Under the pieces are notes generated by a model. It searched no databases. It saw only the letters and a program-made list of their open reading frames with translations, and was not told the origin of the DNA. A stretch of 64,000 nucleotides of DNA from Bifidobacterium sp. ESL0732 (GTDB taxonomy: Bacteria; Actinomycetota; Actinomycetes; Actinomycetales; Bifidobacteriaceae): contig NZ_CP113920.1 in NCBI RefSeq assembly GCF_029395535.1, forward strand, positions 1,984,001 through 2,048,000, read 5' to 3'. Shown here one piece after another: positions 8,780-17,624 of this stretch. A program made the translations under genes and the position numbers. Position 1 is the first letter of the stretch, and each line of letters begins with the position of its first letter.

Positions 8780-10327
8780 TCAGGCCAGCGCATTATGACG
8801 ACGTGCGACCGTGAAACCGATGCCGGCGATTGCCGCCACAATGGTCACCACGACAATCGTCTTGGTGACGAACCCGCCAGTGACGGCGAGCTGACCCAAG
8901 TTCGTCACGTTGTAGACGTCAATGGTCGGAGTCGACGTTGCGGCGTTGGGATCGGCGCCGAGCGCGCCGCCGCCGGTGATGGAACCGAGCAGACCGTAGT
9001 TGGTGGTCTCGGTCAGGTCAGTGGTCGAGCCGTCCCAATTAATTTTGAAGGTAAAACCGGGCTTGACATTCTGGTCATAGCCGGAGGGCACCATGGTCTG
9101 CGCCACGGTATAGGTGCCGGGGCCAAGATTGGCGATGGACGACGCCGTATCGACCGCATCCATGTTGTCATCCCCGCCGGTCACATGGAAGGTGCCAGTA
9201 ATGTCTTGGGTATTGTCCCTGTAGGGATGCAACTTGATGGAAGGCTTGATGGAGACAAGTTGCAGGTCGGCGGTTGAGGTGACCGTAGAACTGTCGCTTT
9301 TCTTGCTGGAATAGGTAATCACGCCATCGGTGTTGGTGCCCTTGATCTTGGCGTCGACGGTGACGGTTTCGCCGGGGTGACCGGAAAGATCGTAGGTGCT
9401 GCCGCCGGACACGGTCGGATTGACCGCGGTTCCGCCGATCTTGACGGTCAGAGTCTCCAATCTGGCGTTCGTAGTATCGGACAGTGCAAACGTGGCAGTC
9501 GGGTCCGTGTTGTGGTCAGTCTCGGTGCCGGGCAGAGCGAAGGTGCCGTGAAGGTAGCTTTCGGTCTTCAATCCTGCGACCTTGACGATGTGCTTTGAGT
9601 TGTTCTTGGAACTGTCGCCCTTGTTGTCGCCTGGGATGTGATCGCCGATATGATCGCCGGGATCAGGATCCGGATCGGTAGGGTCGTGCCCAGGATTGGT
9701 GGTGATGGAAGGACCTTCGCCATCCGAACCAGTGGACTTGATGACCACAGTGTTGTTCTGCTGGCTGGGAATGTCGCGTCCGCCCGATTGCGTACCGAAG
9801 ATGACGGGGTTGCCATTGCTATCGGTGATGAGGTAGTAGCCTTCATCGGGAAGCGAGACGGTATCGGTCGCCTTGGCACTGGTGAGCGTTGCATCCGGGG
9901 TGCCGGTCAACGCGGTGGCCAGACGCAAAGCGACCTTGTGCAAATCGGGCTCGCTCAAGCCGGCCAAGGTATGAATGGCGGTGCCGTTGACGGTAATACT
10001 CTCGGCCGCAAGAGCCGCGCTGATGGTAGTTTCCATGGCGGAGCCTGTCGTCAGATCGAATCCAGTGATAGCACCGCTTGCGGGCGTCACATCGGTGTAA
10101 GTGCCAAGCTTGTAGAACTTGAGGGTATGACCCGCCAGCGTATTGCCGGTCAGCGCCTTGACGGTCAGAGTCACTGCGGCTTGTGTGCCGACAACCGACG
10201 AAGAAGAAGCCGACGGTGCTGACGGACTGGCGTTGGCCACGCTCACGGTACCAGTGGCCAGTGCCAGACAGGCCGCAAGCGCGACAGGAACACCAATGAT
10301 TCGACGAGTGAATGTTACTTTACTCAT
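8780..10327 (-). CDS. Pilin-like LAXTG-anchored surface protein (probable major pilin)
   Basis: First gene of the sortase operon, 515 residues. It has a signal peptide (1 to about 33, ending ANA). Ig-like or pilin-like domains follow, then an Asp/Pro/Gly-rich linker around 200-230. The region YTVAQTMVPSGY (406-417) matches the pilin E-box, but the usual Glu is Gln410. The sorting signal is LAVTG (480-484), a hydrophobic stretch and a basic tail. I do not see a clear YPK pilin motif, so polymerisation is inferred from the adjacent class C sortase, not from the protein itself. AAGGAG lies upstream of the ATG. It could instead be a non-polymerising wall-anchored adhesin. Confidence 0.82.
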   Translation of the reverse strand: MSKVTFTRRIIGVPVALAACLALATGTVSVANASPSAPSASSSSVVGTQAAVTLTVKALTGNTLAGHTLKFYKLGTYTDVTPASGAITGFDLTTGSAMETTISAALAAESITVNGTAIHTLAGLSEPDLHKVALRLATALTGTPDATLTSAKATDTVSLPDEGYYLITDSNGNPVIFGTQSGGRDIPSQQNNTVVIKSTGSDGEGPSITTNPGHDPTDPDPDPGDHIGDHIPGDNKGDSSKNNSKHIVKVAGLKTESYLHGTFALPGTETDHNTDPTATFALSDTTNARLETLTVKIGGTAVNPTVSGGSTYDLSGHPGETVTVDAKIKGTNTDGVITYSSKKSDSSTVTSTADLQLVSIKPSIKLHPYRDNTQDITGTFHVTGGDDNMDAVDTASSIANLGPGTYTVAQTMVPSGYDQNVKPGFTFKINWDGSTTDLTETTNYGLLGSITGGGALGADPNAATSTPTIDVYNVTNLGQLAVTGGFVTKTIVVVTIVAAIAGIGFTVARRHNALA

Positions 10328-10720
10328 ACTGTAATGCGCTCCTTAATTCTCCCGAATTAATCTATTACCCTGGGCTATCACACAATAAAACAGACAATCA
10401 TGGATAGTTCTGTGACAATTATTATTCAGTTTATCAAAGAACTAGACAGGTAATACTTTGTTGTGTAGACAGTTAATCCTTTGACGTATGACAATCAGCC
10501 ATGCCATTGAAATAGCTGCGGCACAACGCCGCGAACAAGACAGCAAGAAGCCCGGCATCGGATCATAGCATCGCCCGATTTGTTGCTGTCACTCGTTTTA
10601 TTTGACAACCCGGAAACGCACTATCTGCCGCGTGTCGTCCGCTCGGCTGCTACCGGCCACCACCACCCCACTTGGCAGTGCACCATCGCTTTCCACCACC
10701 ATTTACTTCCAAACAGTAAA
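10328..10720. other. Long intergenic region upstream of the pilus operon
   Basis: A gap of about 390 bp before the palindromic array at 10721. The part next to the pilin gene is AT-rich and presumably holds the operon promoter. I see no long homopolymer tract of the kind that phase-varies some bifidobacterial pilus loci, and no credible gene. Confidence 0.5.
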
Positions 10721-10819
10721 AAACACCAAATCATGTGCACAATAGTGCTTTTTGTCGCAGCAATTCCAGACCAGCGACGAAAAGCACGAAAACAGGCCTC
10801 AAAACATGCTTTTCGTCGC
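10721..10819. repeat. Two-unit palindromic array, period 61 bp (family 1)
   Basis: Unit 2 has perfect 13-bp arms GCGACGAAAAGCA (10774-10786) and TGCTTTTCGTCGC (10807-10819). Unit 1 is a weaker copy with its right arm GTGCTTTTTGTCGC at 10745-10758. The unit resembles the array at 5663-5759 through both arms and the AAAACAG...CTCAAA loop. It sits directly downstream of the DHA2 transporter gene. Confidence 0.78.
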
Positions 10820-10832
10820 AGTAAGACCAACC

Positions 10833-12338
10833 TCACTTGTTCTCGGCGGCAATGGCCTCACGTTCCGCAACGATGTTCGGGAGGAAGAACGAGGCGACAA
10901 GGCCGACGATCGCGAAAACGACCATGAGGATGAAACCCCAGTTGTAGCCGATGGCCTGCGCCGCCGCCTTGCCGGCCGAGGCTTGTGAGGTGGCGGCCAG
11001 CGAGATGACCAGCATCGCGAGCGCTGTACCCAGTGATCCCCCGACCTGACGTACCGTGGACGAAGCGGCGTTGGCATGGGCGGTGAGGCGGGCCGAGCTC
11101 AAGTTGATGCCGGCGGTGAAGGTGGTCATCATAGTGAAGGAGATGCCGACCATGCGCAGCGCATAGCACAGGCCGATCAGAGCCAGGCTCGTTTTCGCAC
11201 TGAACCAGAGCATCGGCACCGAGCCGAGCAAGAGCATCAAGCATCCAAACAGCGAGAGTTTCTTGATGCCAAGCTTGTCGTATAGCGCTCCGGAAATCGG
11301 GTTGCAGACCACCATGACCAAAGCGCCCGGCATCATCACCAGGCCGCTGGCGAGAGCCGATTCACCACGCGTAGTCTGCAGATAAAGCGGCAGCACCAGT
11401 TCGATGCCGACCATAGCGATGTTCGAGATGGTGCTTAAAAGCGTGCACAGGTCGAAGCGTGCGTTGCTGAAAACGTGGAGGTCAAGCAGCGGCTTGGAAA
11501 GCTTCAACTGGCGGACGCAGAACAGCGCCATGATGACCACACCGACGATGAACAGCACCGCGAGCATCACCGTAATCCGCCCGGTGTTGCCGACTTCGGA
11601 AAGCGCGTAAAGAATGAGGCCAAAGCCGAAAATGGACTCGGCGAACGAGATGACATCAGTCGTGCTGTGGTGCGGCGAGGTGAGGTTGCGAACGGCTGGC
11701 AGGGCGAGTATGGCCGTGATGAAACTGGCGACGGCGAGAATAATAAAGAGCATCTTCCAGCCTGAGACTTTAAGGATCAGACCGGAAATGGTGGGACCTA
11801 CCGCCGGGCCGAAACCGATGACCAAGCCTGTGACGCCCATGGCCATGCCACGCTTTTCGGGCGGGAACATCATCAGGATGACATTCTGGATGAACGGCAT
11901 AAGTCCGCCGGCCGCGATGGCCTCGACGATGCGGCCCGCGAGCAGTACCCAGAAGTTCGGCGCGAAAATACAGACTATCGAGCCGACGAAGAAAACGGCC
12001 ATCAACGTGACGAACGTGGTGCGCAGGTTAAAGGACTCGAACACCCACGCCGACATCGGAATCATCAGACCGACCACCAGTAAGTAGGCGGTTGTGAGCC
12101 ATTGCGCGGTAGCCTGGCTTACCGAAAACGCACCCATGATTGTAGGCAGCGCGTTGTTGAGAAATGTTTCGGCCATAAGCGCCGTGAACGAGCCAAGCAA
12201 TAGCACCGCCATCATCAGCCCACGCTGCCTCGGGGTAATTGACGAAGTGAAGCTGCCGCTTTCCTGCCCAGACTCAGTCTGCGAGTCCGGAGCGTTCCGC
12301 TGCCCGTCCTTCTGCATTTCCGATTCCTGATCTGCCAT
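10833..12338 (-). CDS. DHA2-family MFS drug efflux transporter
   Basis: A 501-residue proton-linked exporter of the 14-helix DHA2 (EmrB/QacA) group. After a polar N-terminal tail of about 35 residues come TM1 (GLMMAVLLLGSFTALMAETF), the motif-A-like segment and the motif-C-like stretch GFGPAVGPTISG characteristic of drug:H+ antiporters. GGAAAGG precedes the ATG. The MarR gene upstream is on the same strand, and an identical operator core (TAGCAAGCTA) lies in both promoters, so MarR most likely represses the pump. The substrate is unknown. It is related in layout to the second DHA2 protein at 61932-63551. Confidence 0.93.
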   Translation of the reverse strand: MADQESEMQKDGQRNAPDSQTESGQESGSFTSSITPRQRGLMMAVLLLGSFTALMAETFLNNALPTIMGAFSVSQATAQWLTTAYLLVVGLMIPMSAWVFESFNLRTTFVTLMAVFFVGSIVCIFAPNFWVLLAGRIVEAIAAGGLMPFIQNVILMMFPPEKRGMAMGVTGLVIGFGPAVGPTISGLILKVSGWKMLFIILAVASFITAILALPAVRNLTSPHHSTTDVISFAESIFGFGLILYALSEVGNTGRITVMLAVLFIVGVVIMALFCVRQLKLSKPLLDLHVFSNARFDLCTLLSTISNIAMVGIELVLPLYLQTTRGESALASGLVMMPGALVMVVCNPISGALYDKLGIKKLSLFGCLMLLLGSVPMLWFSAKTSLALIGLCYALRMVGISFTMMTTFTAGINLSSARLTAHANAASSTVRQVGGSLGTALAMLVISLAATSQASAGKAAAQAIGYNWGFILMVVFAIVGLVASFFLPNIVAEREAIAAENK

Positions 12339-12356
12339 TGGTAACCTTTCCTGATT

Positions 12357-12370
12357 TATAGCAAGCTACA
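12357..12370. promoter_or_regulatory. Probable MarR operator in front of the DHA2 gene
   Basis: TATAGCAAGCTACA, with palindromic core TAGCAAGCTA (12359-12368), lies 19 bp upstream of the transporter start. The same core occurs at the start of the MarR gene (13129-13138). The shared palindrome is seen; binding is inference. The remaining 270 bp up to the MarR stop codon is AT-rich and holds no gene I can support. Confidence 0.6.
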
Positions 12371-12637
12371 GTTTGGATAATAAAATAAGTCCGTATTATC
12401 GACACACAATTACGCGCCGGTTCCCTTCAATATCGAAGAAACATAGCAGTGAAGCCATTTTCATGCTCATTAGTAACTTCGGTGCTCCGAAAGTAGCTGA
12501 TACACGAATCCTCTTTCCGCAGAAACCCCAGAATTTCAACGTTTCGAAAATTCGACCCACCGCCGACGGCAGCACTGAAGCATCAATTAGCCCCATATGC
12601 ACATTCCCTGCTACGGAATCGTCATCAATTCTCAAGT

Positions 12638-13129
12638 TCATTGCGCCGAATCTTCCGAAAAGTTCGCGACGATACGTTTGAGCGCGGCTACCAATTTCTC
12701 CTGCTCAGCTCCCGACAAGCCATCGGTAATCATTGTGTTAATTTGCTTCATCACGCCATGAATATCGTTAATATGCGCATCCATCAACCGCCGCCCTTCA
12801 ACGGTGAGACCAAGCAAAATCTGCCGCCGATCACTTTCCAGCTGCGACGTGTTAATAAGCCCTGAACCCTCCAAGCGCTTGACGATGCCACGAATCGTAG
12901 GATGACTCAACACAAACCGATCCGCAATCTCGCGCTGGGTGACGGCATGCCCGTGCGCGTCGTGCAGGTACACCATCAACGTAATCTGCGGCCCGGTGAG
13001 GCTGTAGCCCTCGAACATCGAAGCGACACGGTTGTTGAGCTCCTTCTCAATCAAGGTATTCGCCACCTTGATCAGCGGCCCCAAGCTATCAACTCCGTTT
13101 GCATCGATTTCCGCATCTTTCATATCCAT
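12638..13129 (-). CDS. MarR-family transcriptional regulator
   Basis: A 163-residue winged-helix regulator. The recognition region reads TQREIADRFVLSHPTIRGIVKRLEGSGLI (about 77-105), followed by the wing with ESDRRQILLGLT. Flanking helices form the dimer domain. MarR proteins usually repress an adjacent efflux gene and their own promoter and release DNA on binding small phenolic or drug-like ligands. Here the downstream gene is a DHA2 pump, and matching palindromes overlap both promoters. The start is ATG 13129 or the in-frame ATG 13123; the operator overlaps the former. Confidence 0.9.
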   Translation of the reverse strand: MDMKDAEIDANGVDSLGPLIKVANTLIEKELNNRVASMFEGYSLTGPQITLMVYLHDAHGHAVTQREIADRFVLSHPTIRGIVKRLEGSGLINTSQLESDRRQILLGLTVEGRRLMDAHINDIHGVMKQINTMITDGLSGAEQEKLVAALKRIVANFSEDSAQ

Positions 13130-13140
13130 AGCTTGCTACA
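13127..13140. promoter_or_regulatory. Probable MarR autoregulatory operator
   Basis: On the minus strand this reads TGTAGCAAGCTATG. It shares the ten-base core TAGCAAGCTA with the site at 12357-12370 and overlaps the MarR start codon, consistent with autorepression. Confidence 0.6.
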
Positions 13141-13303
13141 CTAATCACTTCTCCCGACTTATTCTCATTTTATAAGCGCCGCTTTTTATAGCGCACTGCG
13201 GGAACCGTCTGACGAGGCAAGTCCGCTGCTACCCCGCCAAGTTGCATGAGTAGGAGCGTATACACCATCAACGGCCATCAAAACCTGGACCTTACCGTCG
13301 TTT

Positions 13304-14209
13304 CTAGTCGCTCTTTGACGAACGAGAAAGCGAGAGAAGTGGGTCGGCGAAAGAAATGCAATCATCTACGAACGCTTGGGCTGCAGCAGTGGAATTGTAC
13401 TGGCTCCATGCAAGATATTGCACTCGCGTAGGCCCGTCGATTACCGGCACCGCACGTATGCCGGGCGAAGCGGGGACGGAACCCGGCGGCAAAAGGGCGA
13501 CGCCCAGACCGTGCGCGGCCAGCTCAACCATGAGCCCGACTTCCATCGCCTCAAACGTCACAGTGCGGGCGAGATTGGCCTTGCGGAACGCCAAATCCGT
13601 CTGCCTGCGTCCGGGGCCACCTGCCGGAAAATCGATAAACGGTTCTTGCGCGAGTTCCGAAAGACGCAGGCTCCTCTTGCCAACTAAACGATGATCAACC
13701 GGCAAAACGGCGACGAGCCGCTCACGCATGAGCTCATGCTTGCGCAAACCATGCAAATCGGTATCCGCGCTCACACCCAGCAATGCGACATCCATCGAAC
13801 CCTTTCTGATCTGTTCGATGAAGACATCGGAACCTCCCGATTGCAGGCTGATTCCGACGGCCGGATGAACCGCATGGAAACGGCTGAGCACTTCAGGAAA
13901 ATCAATTGCGGTAGCCGTCGAAATCACACCGATCGTCAAGGAACCTTCTATGGTTTCCGTCGCAACAGAACGTTTCGCCGCGCTCATTTGCTTGAGGCAT
14001 TCCTTGGCATGAGGCAGAAACGCCTCGCCCGCTTGCGTCAGTTCGACCCTACGGCTGGTCCGAGCGAACAGTTCGACGCCAAGTTCTTCTTCGAGGGCCC
14101 GAATCTGATGGCTGAGCGCCGATTGGCCGACAAGGCAACGTTCGGCAGCACGCGTGAAATTACGTTCCTCGGCCACCGCAACCACATATTTCAATTGCTG
14201 GAACTGCAT
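13304..14209 (-). CDS. LysR-family transcriptional regulator
   Basis: A 301-residue LysR regulator. The N-terminus MQFQQLKYVVAVAEERNFTR and the helix-turn-helix VGQSALSHQIRALEEELG are typical of the CynR/OxyR-like subgroup. The effector-binding domain follows and contains HGLGVALLPPGSVPAS. The start at 14209 gives the standard N-terminus; the longer ORF to 14263 adds 18 residues with no family support. It is divergent from the EamA transporter gene with 78 bp between the starts, so it probably controls that gene. Confidence 0.9.
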   Translation of the reverse strand: MQFQQLKYVVAVAEERNFTRAAERCLVGQSALSHQIRALEEELGVELFARTSRRVELTQAGEAFLPHAKECLKQMSAAKRSVATETIEGSLTIGVISTATAIDFPEVLSRFHAVHPAVGISLQSGGSDVFIEQIRKGSMDVALLGVSADTDLHGLRKHELMRERLVAVLPVDHRLVGKRSLRLSELAQEPFIDFPAGGPGRRQTDLAFRKANLARTVTFEAMEVGLMVELAAHGLGVALLPPGSVPASPGIRAVPVIDGPTRVQYLAWSQYNSTAAAQAFVDDCISFADPLLSLSRSSKSD

Positions 14210-14287
14210 AATCAATGAATTTAATTCATAGTTAAGACCGTTTTCAACGCTTGGAATTATCAATTTATATCATGCATTATTGCAATT

Positions 14288-15226
14288 ATGAGCACATCGA
14301 AACTATCGTCGCCCCAAACCGGTACGCACACAGACACGCAACCAGGCGACCATGTGGGTAGCCAGACCAAATGGACATTGCTGACGGCGTTGTCGCCAAT
14401 CGTATGGGGCACGACCTACCTGAGCACCACGGCTTTGTTGCCGGCAGGTCATCCCCTGTTTTCTGGGCTTATGCGCTCACTGCCAGCAGGCATTATCGGC
14501 TTGATCATCACCCGACGACTGCCGCACGGTTCGTGGTGGTGGAAAAGCCTCGTGCTCGGCGTGCTCAATATGGCCATGTTCTTCCCGCTGCTTTTTGTCA
14601 CCGCCCAACATCTGCCCGGCGGTGTCGCCGCAACGTTTACCGCGGCGCAACCAATTCTCATCACCCTTTTAGCCCCACCTCTTCTGCGCCAATCGTTCTC
14701 CAAACGTGGTTTCGTCTGGGGTCTTGCCGGACTTGCCGGAGTAGCCTGCGTGGTCCTCGGACCGGGCGCCAAGCTCGATGTCATCGGCATAATCTCCGGA
14801 ATTCTCGCCAACGCCGGCATGGCAGCCGGAATCACGCTCACCAAACGTTGGGGACAACCCGAAAACACCTCGGCAATGGCGATGACCAGCTGGCAACTGA
14901 CCTGGGCCGGCATCGTATTGCTTATTCCGGCATTCTGCATCGACGGCGTCCCCGCGGGAATTGACGCCAAAGCCGTCTGCGGATATCTTTGGCTGGGGCT
15001 TATCGGCGGATTGGCGACATACACGATTTGGACGGCTGGCATCCGTCGCCTTCCGGTTACTTCCACTGGCATGCTCGGCTTGCTCTCCCCGCTTACCGCC
15101 GCCGCACTCGGAGTGCTGCTCGCCGGAGAAACCCTTACACCGATTCAGATCGTTGGTTTTATCATCGCTCTTGCGGCCATGCTTTTCGGCCAATCCACAA
15201 CGCAAAGCAGGAAGGATATCAGCTGA
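14288..15226 (+). CDS. EamA-family (DMT superfamily) transporter
   Basis: A 312-residue inner-membrane protein with ten predicted helices formed by two EamA repeats, the first starting at SPIVWGTTYLSTTALLPAG and the second near residue 155. The family exports amino acids and other metabolites. A polar N-terminal tail of about 30 residues precedes TM1. There is no Shine-Dalgarno sequence; a CATTAT at 14275-14280 is placed to give a leaderless transcript. It is divergent from a LysR gene. Substrate unknown. Confidence 0.9.
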   Translation: MSTSKLSSPQTGTHTDTQPGDHVGSQTKWTLLTALSPIVWGTTYLSTTALLPAGHPLFSGLMRSLPAGIIGLIITRRLPHGSWWWKSLVLGVLNMAMFFPLLFVTAQHLPGGVAATFTAAQPILITLLAPPLLRQSFSKRGFVWGLAGLAGVACVVLGPGAKLDVIGIISGILANAGMAAGITLTKRWGQPENTSAMAMTSWQLTWAGIVLLIPAFCIDGVPAGIDAKAVCGYLWLGLIGGLATYTIWTAGIRRLPVTSTGMLGLLSPLTAAALGVLLAGETLTPIQIVGFIIALAAMLFGQSTTQSRKDIS

Positions 15227-15289
15227 TTCTAGCCAATTTTTACACGCACAAATCGATATCGTTTTCAATTACCAATTACTGTCAACGAT

Positions 15290-16516
15290 TCACACCGTTG
15301 CGGATTGGTGGCTGCGAGACCTTCTGGCGATTATCAATTCAGCACTGCCAATAAGTGCGGCGACGACGGAACCCGTGAGAACAGCGGTCTTGGCAATTCC
15401 AGCGTGAACGGGATCGGAAAATGCCAAATCCGCCATCAGGAAAGCAACGGTAAAACCGATGCCGCAAAGTTGGGCGACCCCCAAACGTTCTAGCCGGCTG
15501 GGAACTGTGGCCTGCGGATCTTGGCTGGAAGAAGTGACCAGACCACATAAGCGGCAAATTTCAACAACGATGGAAACCCCGACCGGCTTACCCACGACCA
15601 ACCCGAGGAACACGCCCAGAAAAACGGGACCAGTCAGCGAGCCGATACCCATACCTTGCAGGGAGACGCCCATCGCGAAAAACGCGAAAATCGGCAACAC
15701 CAGCAATGACGAGAAGGGGCCGATAAGATTCGACCAACGTTCCGCACGCGCCCGGACTTCTCCACGAATCGGACTCCCCGGCACCAGCAGCCCTAAAGCA
15801 ACTCCGGCGATGGTGGGATGAATGCCGGCCAAAAGCGCCATATACCAAGCCAGCAGGGCAACGGGTACGGCCACAATCCACACGACACGACGGCAACGCA
15901 CCAGTGCGAACCACACAGCCAGGCAGACGGCAAGCCCCAGCAACGCCCAAACACTGCCGCCATGCGCGTAGACCACGGCAATCAAAAGAATGCCAATCAC
16001 GTCATCGGCCACCGCCAACGTCGTCAAAAACGGCCGCAACCGCAACGCACCGACACCACCCGTCATGGCAAGCACCGCAACGGAAAAGGCAATATCGGTC
16101 GCGGTCGGCACCGTCCATCCCCGTAAGGTTTGATGCGAGCCGGCGTTCACAGCCAAATAAAAAAGAGCCGGCGTGGCGACTCCCCCAATCGCAGCCAGAA
16201 CAGGGACCATCGCGTCACGCGCCCGCGAAAGCGAACCCGTAGTCAGCTCGCACTTCAGATCAAGTCCGACCACAAGGAAGAACACTGCCAAAAGCCCATC
16301 TCGAGCCCAATCGCCGACGCTCATCATCAGTCCGGGCAGCGCAATCGGCGGACGATACTCAGAGAGAGAACGATAGATGCCGGCTATCACCGGCAAATTC
16401 GCGAATGCCAGACCAAGGATTGCGGCAGCCAGCATTAACGCACCAGATTTCCTGCCATCCCGTGCGAAATGCAGCAAGCCCGACTTCAATCGTTCCGCTC
16501 TTCTTAAAATGCCCAT
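15290..16516 (-). CDS. nhaA: Na+/H+ antiporter NhaA
   Basis: Sodium/proton antiporter for pH and sodium homeostasis in the cytoplasmic membrane. The 408-residue length fits the family. Visible hallmarks are LLAVFFLVVGLDLKCE in the N-terminal half and the ion-binding stretch TATDIAFSVAVLAM followed by LTTLAVADDVIGIL, which carries the conserved Asp pair. The gene stands alone, convergent with the EamA gene. The transcript may be leaderless: TACTAT on the minus strand (16524-16529) is seven bases before the ATG and there is no ribosome-binding site. Confidence 0.96.
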   Translation of the reverse strand: MGILRRAERLKSGLLHFARDGRKSGALMLAAAILGLAFANLPVIAGIYRSLSEYRPPIALPGLMMSVGDWARDGLLAVFFLVVGLDLKCELTTGSLSRARDAMVPVLAAIGGVATPALFYLAVNAGSHQTLRGWTVPTATDIAFSVAVLAMTGGVGALRLRPFLTTLAVADDVIGILLIAVVYAHGGSVWALLGLAVCLAVWFALVRCRRVVWIVAVPVALLAWYMALLAGIHPTIAGVALGLLVPGSPIRGEVRARAERWSNLIGPFSSLLVLPIFAFFAMGVSLQGMGIGSLTGPVFLGVFLGLVVGKPVGVSIVVEICRLCGLVTSSSQDPQATVPSRLERLGVAQLCGIGFTVAFLMADLAFSDPVHAGIAKTAVLTGSVVAALIGSAELIIARRSRSHQSATV

Positions 16517-16523
16517 TGTTTTT

Positions 16524-16529
16524 ATAGTA
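16524..16529 (-). promoter_or_regulatory. Probable nhaA -10 element (leaderless)
   Basis: On the minus strand TACTAT is followed by seven bases and then the nhaA ATG, without a Shine-Dalgarno sequence. The roughly 350 bp from here to the MerR operator at 16877 shows no gene, repeat or RNA that I recognise. Confidence 0.45.
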
Positions 16530-16876
16530 AATCAATACCGCAGATTTACGCCCAGAAACGACATAGCGATGTTAAAACCGGCTGGACTTACGACCAGAAA
16601 TCAGAGATAATCCACGCCACGAGTCCGCTTGTCGATAATGCCGAAATCGCTCGCGTTATTGCCATATTGGCAAAAATCAATCACGGCAAACGGGATTTCC
16701 TCTCTTCGCCGCATATTCTCTGTGGACTCCGCACTATCTTCTGTTGAGCAGCATTTTCCCAGCTAGCCAGCTAGAGCGACGCGAACGTTAACCGCCCTGG
16801 AAAAGTTCAGCAGTGATTATCGTTTCTCGGCCAGGTGACGTGAAAGCCAAGAGGAAAATTCATAGTATCCGCCGTT

Positions 16877-16906
16877 TTGACTTCAAGTGCTTTAAGTCAA
16901 TAGAGT
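16877..16906 (+). promoter_or_regulatory. MerR-type promoter and operator
   Basis: TTGACTTCAAG (16877-16887) and CTTTAAGTCAA (16890-16900) form an 11-bp inverted repeat with one mismatch and a two-base centre. The first six bases are a -35 (TTGACT), and TAGAGT (16901-16906) is a -10 18 bp downstream. An operator inside an overlong spacer is the hallmark of MerR-controlled promoters. The start of transcription would fall at the ATG at 16914. Confidence 0.65.
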
Positions 16907-16913
16907 GAGGGAC

Positions 16914-17453
16914 ATGAACACTCAGACTTGGCATTCCATCGGCGAGGCGTCGCTGTATTGCGGCCTGCCGGAAAGCACGTTGCGCTATTACGAAGACGTC
17001 GGGATCATTACGCCGATCGCCCGCGACCCGGAAAGCGGCCACCGCGCCTATTCGGACGATGATTTGCAGGCGTTGCTGATCATCTCCTGCCTTTCGGCCA
17101 CAGGCATGCCACTGGCCAAGATGAAGGAATACATGGCCAATCGCAAGCGCGGACGTGAAGGCGCCCCGACCGAAATCGACTTACTACGCGACCAGAAGCG
17201 TCGACTGACCGAAGAACGGCAGTTCCTGACGGCACGCGAGGAATACGTCAATCTGAAAATTCAGTACTGGCAGGCCGTCTCGGACGGCGACGACGCAAAA
17301 GCGGCCAATCTTGGAGCCCGAGCCGAACAAAAGGTCAAGGAAATCAGTCACTGGCACGACAACCATCAAGACGCCGAAACGGAAACCGCAGCAAAGCTGA
17401 CCGGTTCGGCCTCGAGCGCAAAAAAGACGAAACGGAAGGCGGCGGCCCGCTGA
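16914..17453 (+). CDS. MerR-family transcriptional regulator
   Basis: A 179-residue regulator. The N-terminal winged helix-turn-helix reads SIGEASLYCGLPESTLRYYEDVG, followed by the second wing with HRAYSDDDLQALLIISCL. A coiled-coil dimerisation helix and an Ala/Lys/Thr-rich C-terminal tail follow. No metal-binding cysteines are visible in the effector region, so it resembles the AdhR/NmlR-like groups that respond to aldehydes or oxidative stress. It precedes an aldo/keto reductase gene on the same strand, which supports that idea. The alternative start is GTG 16905. Confidence 0.9.
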   Translation: MNTQTWHSIGEASLYCGLPESTLRYYEDVGIITPIARDPESGHRAYSDDDLQALLIISCLSATGMPLAKMKEYMANRKRGREGAPTEIDLLRDQKRRLTEERQFLTAREEYVNLKIQYWQAVSDGDDAKAANLGARAEQKVKEISHWHDNHQDAETETAAKLTGSASSAKKTKRKAAAR

Positions 17454-17624
17454 AAGGCAAACGGTCTCGCCAAAAGTCGTCTTGCCGCCAGGCAACCGGT
17501 GACCCAGAATGAAGCCCACCGGGATTCGAACATTTGAATCGAAACAATCGTTCATTAAATACATACAACAAGTCCAACGCAACAACACCATAAATAATCA
17601 CAAAATAATAGAAAGTAGTACAAA

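Noticed and set aside
10328-10720. Poly-G/C phase-variation tract upstream of the pilus operon
   Set aside because: No homopolymer run of notable length was found.
12396-12641. Possible 81-residue gene overlapping the MarR stop codon (ATGA)
   Set aside because: No recognisable domain, weak ribosome-binding site and AT-rich composition unlike the neighbours; the overlap alone is not enough.
12373-12681. 102-residue plus-strand frame
   Set aside because: Overlaps the MarR gene and has no family similarity or start signal.
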